Source: an uncultured Clostridium sp.
GTDB taxonomy: Bacteria; Bacillota; Clostridia; Clostridiales; Clostridiaceae
Reading direction: 5' to 3'
NCBI GenBank assembly: GCA_946575275.1
Contig: CAMNZV010000098.1
Span: forward strand, 1-6,441
Length of the DNA stretch: 6,441 bases
The notes below the pieces were generated by a model, which worked only from the letters and a program-made list of their open reading frames with translations, was not told the origin of the DNA and did no database searches. Positions 5,126-6,441 of the stretch are shown one piece after another. Each line of letters begins with the position of its first letter. The first letter of the stretch is position 1. A program made the translations under genes and the position numbers.

Positions 5126-6008
5126 AAGAAAAAAAGTTTGTTATACTATCCCATAAGTTACTAAAAAATTCGGCTATCTTTTCAAAAAAACCTTTAACAG
5201 CTTCAGTATCAACTTTGTCCTTAAGTTCATTTTGGATATCCTTTAATTGATCCTTTATAGAACTATAGTCAATATCAAGGTCATTGATTTTATTCATTAA
5301 GGATTTGATTTTTTCAATATCTTCGGTGCTTAGTTCATAATTATATTTCTTTAATGCACTATCAACAATTTCATTAACCTCTTTATCAGAAGATGGATTT
5401 TCTTTAAGAACCCTATCTTTAATATCATTAATTAAATTAGTTGCATCATCTTGTCCGATTTTATCACCAAGATCACCAGTAACAAATATTTCTTCATTTG
5501 CAGCCTCTTTATTTTCAGGATTTATAGTTGTTCCACCTTCACTGTTTTCAAAGCCCTTCATAATACCTGTTAATGCAGCAGTACCAGAAACTTTAAAAGG
5601 TGCAGCAGCTACAACATTAGCATTTTCAATTCCAGCTGTAATTAATGCATTTTTTATCATTCCTACGGTAACCCAAGTTAAATTATTAGTTTTAATAGAA
5701 ATGCCACCACTATTTGTTGGCTCAATGTAACTACAAGAAATTGATTTGTTTCCAAGCTGTGCAGAAGTTGCAAAGGAACTTAAAGCATCATATTCTTCTT
5801 TAGATGTAACTTCTAATAAATTAACATCTGTTGAATCAACATTAAAATAATTAAGCATTTCTGATTTTTGAGAACCAGTTAAATCAGCACCTAAAGTAAC
5901 AACTTTAAAAGAATCAGCATAACTTATTTTTGCTGGTACAAGACCAATTGTAATGCTTGCAATAGTGACAGATAATAATCCTTTAAATAATAATGATTTT
6001 AATTTCAT
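5124..6008 (-). CDS. Exported DUF1002 (YpuA-like) protein
   Basis: A 294-residue protein starting at ATG 6008. AAAGGAG (6023-6017 on this strand) lies 8 nt upstream and the encoded N-terminus MKLKSLLFKG leads into a signal peptide, with S-Y-A before D32 as the likely cleavage site. The DUF1002 core follows: VVTLGADLTGSQKSEMLNYF (36-55), then KSISCSYIEPTNSGGISIKT (88-107) and the helical stretch VTVGMIKNALITAGIENANV (113-132), as in Bacillus YpuA. A Gly/Asn/Glu-rich linker (155-172) leads to a charged, helical C-terminal part (185-270). The last 24 residues (271-294) form an amphipathic helix with F274, F275, I278, F281, F282, L285, W286, I289, F292 and F293. It acts outside the membrane; the biochemical role of the family is unknown to me. 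C92 is the only cysteine. An in-frame extension to GTG 6137 is rejected because it is out of place for a signal peptide and has no suitably spaced ribosome binding site. The gene is monocistronic and converges on thiC. Confidence 0.92.
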   Translation of the reverse strand: MKLKSLLFKGLLSVTIASITIGLVPAKISYADSFKVVTLGADLTGSQKSEMLNYFNVDSTDVNLLEVTSKEEYDALSSFATSAQLGNKSISCSYIEPTNSGGISIKTNNLTWVTVGMIKNALITAGIENANVVAAAPFKVSGTAALTGIMKGFENSEGGTTINPENKEAANEEIFVTGDLGDKIGQDDATNLINDIKDRVLKENPSSDKEVNEIVDSALKKYNYELSTEDIEKIKSLMNKINDLDIDYSSIKDQLKDIQNELKDKVDTEAVKGFFEKIAEFFSNLWDSITNFFS

Positions 6009-6016
6009 ATAAAAAA

Positions 6017-6023
6017 CTCCTTT
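6017..6023 (-). promoter_or_regulatory. Ribosome binding site fixing the DUF1002 start
   Basis: AAAGGAG on the minus strand, 8 nt before ATG at 6008-6006. It decides in favour of the internal ATG that begins a normal signal peptide, and against starts further upstream in the same open frame. Confidence 0.88.
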
Positions 6024-6042
6024 AATTATTTTTACTATATAT

Positions 6043-6051
6043 ATTATAACA
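6043..6051 (-). promoter_or_regulatory. Extended -10 promoter for the DUF1002 gene
   Basis: TGTTATAAT on the minus strand (6051-6043) is a perfect extended -10 element, TGn followed by TATAAT. No good -35 stands at the usual distance, which extended -10 promoters can tolerate. Initiation near 6036 would give a leader of about 28 nt containing the ribosome binding site. Confidence 0.6.
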
Positions 6052-6102
6052 TAATAGACTTTATAATATTTTTTATGTGGCTGAAAGATAATAGACTCCA
6101 TA

Positions 6103-6162
6103 TATTTACATAATATAGATAATATAAATAGAAACACCTCCTAGTGTGTCTTTATGTAAATA
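6103..6162. repeat. 11-bp perfect inverted repeat upstream of the DUF1002 promoter
   Basis: TATTTACATAA (6103-6113) and TTATGTAAATA (6152-6162) are exact reverse complements separated by 38 nt. The right arm is also part of a tighter palindrome, CTTTAT-GTAA-ATAAAG (6150-6165). It lies about 50 nt upstream of the DUF1002 -10 box and about 85 nt upstream of the first rrn promoter candidate. It has no T-run and no adjacent gene end that would make it a terminator. It could be a regulator site or a cruciform; this is inference. Confidence 0.55.
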
Positions 6163-6227
6163 AAGCTAATATATATAGTATTTAGAAGGAAAAATGGGAT
6201 AACTTGAATAAATAAGAAATATAATAG

Positions 6228-6255
6228 TTTATAATGAGTTATCTTGTGATAAGAT
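6228..6255 (+). promoter_or_regulatory. Candidate upstream rrn promoter (P1)
   Basis: TAAGAT (6250-6255) preceded by TGA forms an extended -10, with a weak -35 TTTATA (6228-6233; 4 of 6 matches) at 16 nt. Its 10-nt -10 module, TGATAAGATA, is identical to that of the strong promoter 95 nt downstream. The -10 also forms the right arm of a small inverted repeat (TATCTT 6240-6245, AAGATA 6251-6256). Tandem promoters are common before rRNA operons. Confidence 0.45.
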
Positions 6256-6262
6256 AGATTTC

Positions 6263-6279
6263 GTTGTCAGGAAAACAAC
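6263..6279 (+). repeat. Small hairpin between the two rrn promoter candidates
   Basis: GTTGT (6263-6267) and ACAAC (6275-6279) form a 5-bp stem with a 7-nt loop, placed just after the presumed start of the upstream promoter. A separate pair, AACAACT (6284-6290) and AGTTGTT (6317-6323), overlaps the first two bases of the downstream -35 box. Both are short in AT-rich DNA and may be incidental. Confidence 0.35.
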
Positions 6280-6321
6280 ATATAACAACTAAATGAGACA
6301 AAAAGTATTTCAAAAAAGTTG

Positions 6322-6350
6322 TTGACATGTGTTTTGAATGATGATAAGAT
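6322..6350 (+). promoter_or_regulatory. Main rRNA operon promoter
   Basis: A perfect TTGACA (6322-6327) and TAAGAT (6345-6350) are exactly 17 nt apart, and TGA directly before the -10 adds an extended element. A-rich DNA immediately upstream (about 6298-6317, with tracts AAAAA and AAAAAA) resembles an UP element for the RNA polymerase alpha subunit. This combination, followed by a boxA-like leader, is the pattern of a strong clostridial rrn promoter. Initiation is expected near 6357. Confidence 0.9.
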
Positions 6351-6356
6351 AAGGAA

Positions 6357-6441
6357 GTCGCTTAAGGGAACACCTTAAGAATGACGAAAATTGGTCTTTG
6401 AAAATTGAACAGATATATAAGTTAAAAAACCAGCAATTCTT
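6357..6441 (+). other. Start of an rRNA operon leader (16S precursor), cut by the window edge
   Basis: The transcript would open with a hairpin: CTTAAGG (6361-6367) and CCTTAAG (6373-6379) form a 7-bp stem with a 5-nt loop, flanked by GTC/GAC. A boxA-like antitermination element follows at about 6392-6406 (TGGTCTTTGAAAATT; cf. TGTTCTTTGAAAACT of Bacillus rRNA leaders). The remaining bases to 6441 resemble the region just before 16S genes in Clostridium. The mature 16S 5' end (AGAGTTTGATCCTGG type) is not reached, so no rRNA gene is claimed inside the window. Confidence 0.82.

Noticed and set aside
6009..6137. 43-residue N-terminal extension of the DUF1002 protein to GTG 6137
   Set aside because: The AGGAGG there (6142-6137) overlaps the GTG and so cannot serve it. 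The internal ATG at 6008 has a well-spaced site and begins a normal signal peptide, and the DUF1002 promoter lies inside the supposed extension.
6421..6441. Start of the 16S rRNA gene
   Set aside because: The bases look like the stretch just before 16S, but the conserved 5' end of the mature rRNA is not reached.
1..6441. CRISPR arrays, insertion sequences, phage genes, tRNA genes, toxin-antitoxin pairs
   Set aside because: No spaced direct repeats, transposase, terminal repeats, tRNA-like folds or recognisable toxin or antitoxin proteins were seen on either strand.

Overview
The window looks like chromosomal DNA of a low-GC, spore-former-type Firmicute, most likely Clostridium in the broad sense. 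The basis is strongly AT-biased codon use, strong AGGAGG-type ribosome binding sites, two TTG starts, a short anaerobe-type ThiC under a TPP riboswitch, a DUF1002 (YpuA-like) exported protein, and an rRNA leader of clostridial type at the right edge. The species cannot be named from this sequence alone.

Layout. (1) 69-947, plus: an exported protein with the outline of a zinc/manganese ABC substrate-binding protein (TroA/ZnuA fold) that lacks the metal-ligand histidines and the lipobox cysteine. (2) 1036-2196, plus: alanine racemase (alr), the source of D-alanine for peptidoglycan, from a TTG start. (3) 2242-2667, plus: a small unrecognised protein ending in a regular coiled coil, probably read through from alr. 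(4) 2660-3079, minus: a three-helix membrane protein of unknown function whose 3' end overlaps the previous gene by 8 bp. (5) 3211-3531, plus: a four-helix small membrane protein, divergent from (4). (6) 3538-3746: a consensus-like promoter, a TPP aptamer and an intrinsic terminator, together forming a complete transcriptional riboswitch. (7) 3760-5067, plus: thiC, phosphomethylpyrimidine synthase, with no other thiamine gene in view. (8) 5073-5125: a long two-way terminator between convergent genes. (9) 5124-6008, minus: the DUF1002 protein, with a signal peptide and an aromatic amphipathic C-terminal helix. (10) 6009-6441: 433 bp without a protein gene, holding the DUF1002 promoter, inverted repeats, two rrn-type promoter candidates sharing one -10 module, and the start of an rRNA leader with a boxA-like element. 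The 16S gene itself would begin beyond the window.

How the genes fit together. This is mainly a mosaic of short transcription units, not one pathway. alr serves the cell wall. thiC serves thiamine synthesis and is switched off by thiamine pyrophosphate. The two exported proteins and two small membrane proteins belong to the envelope but cannot be tied to a common process. I found no transposon, CRISPR array, phage gene, toxin-antitoxin pair or tRNA, and no convincing new multi-gene system. The points most worth a second look are the ligand-less substrate-binding protein, the alanine racemase without the carbamylated lysine, the duplicated P1 strand in the riboswitch, and the inverted repeat between the DUF1002 gene and the rRNA promoters.
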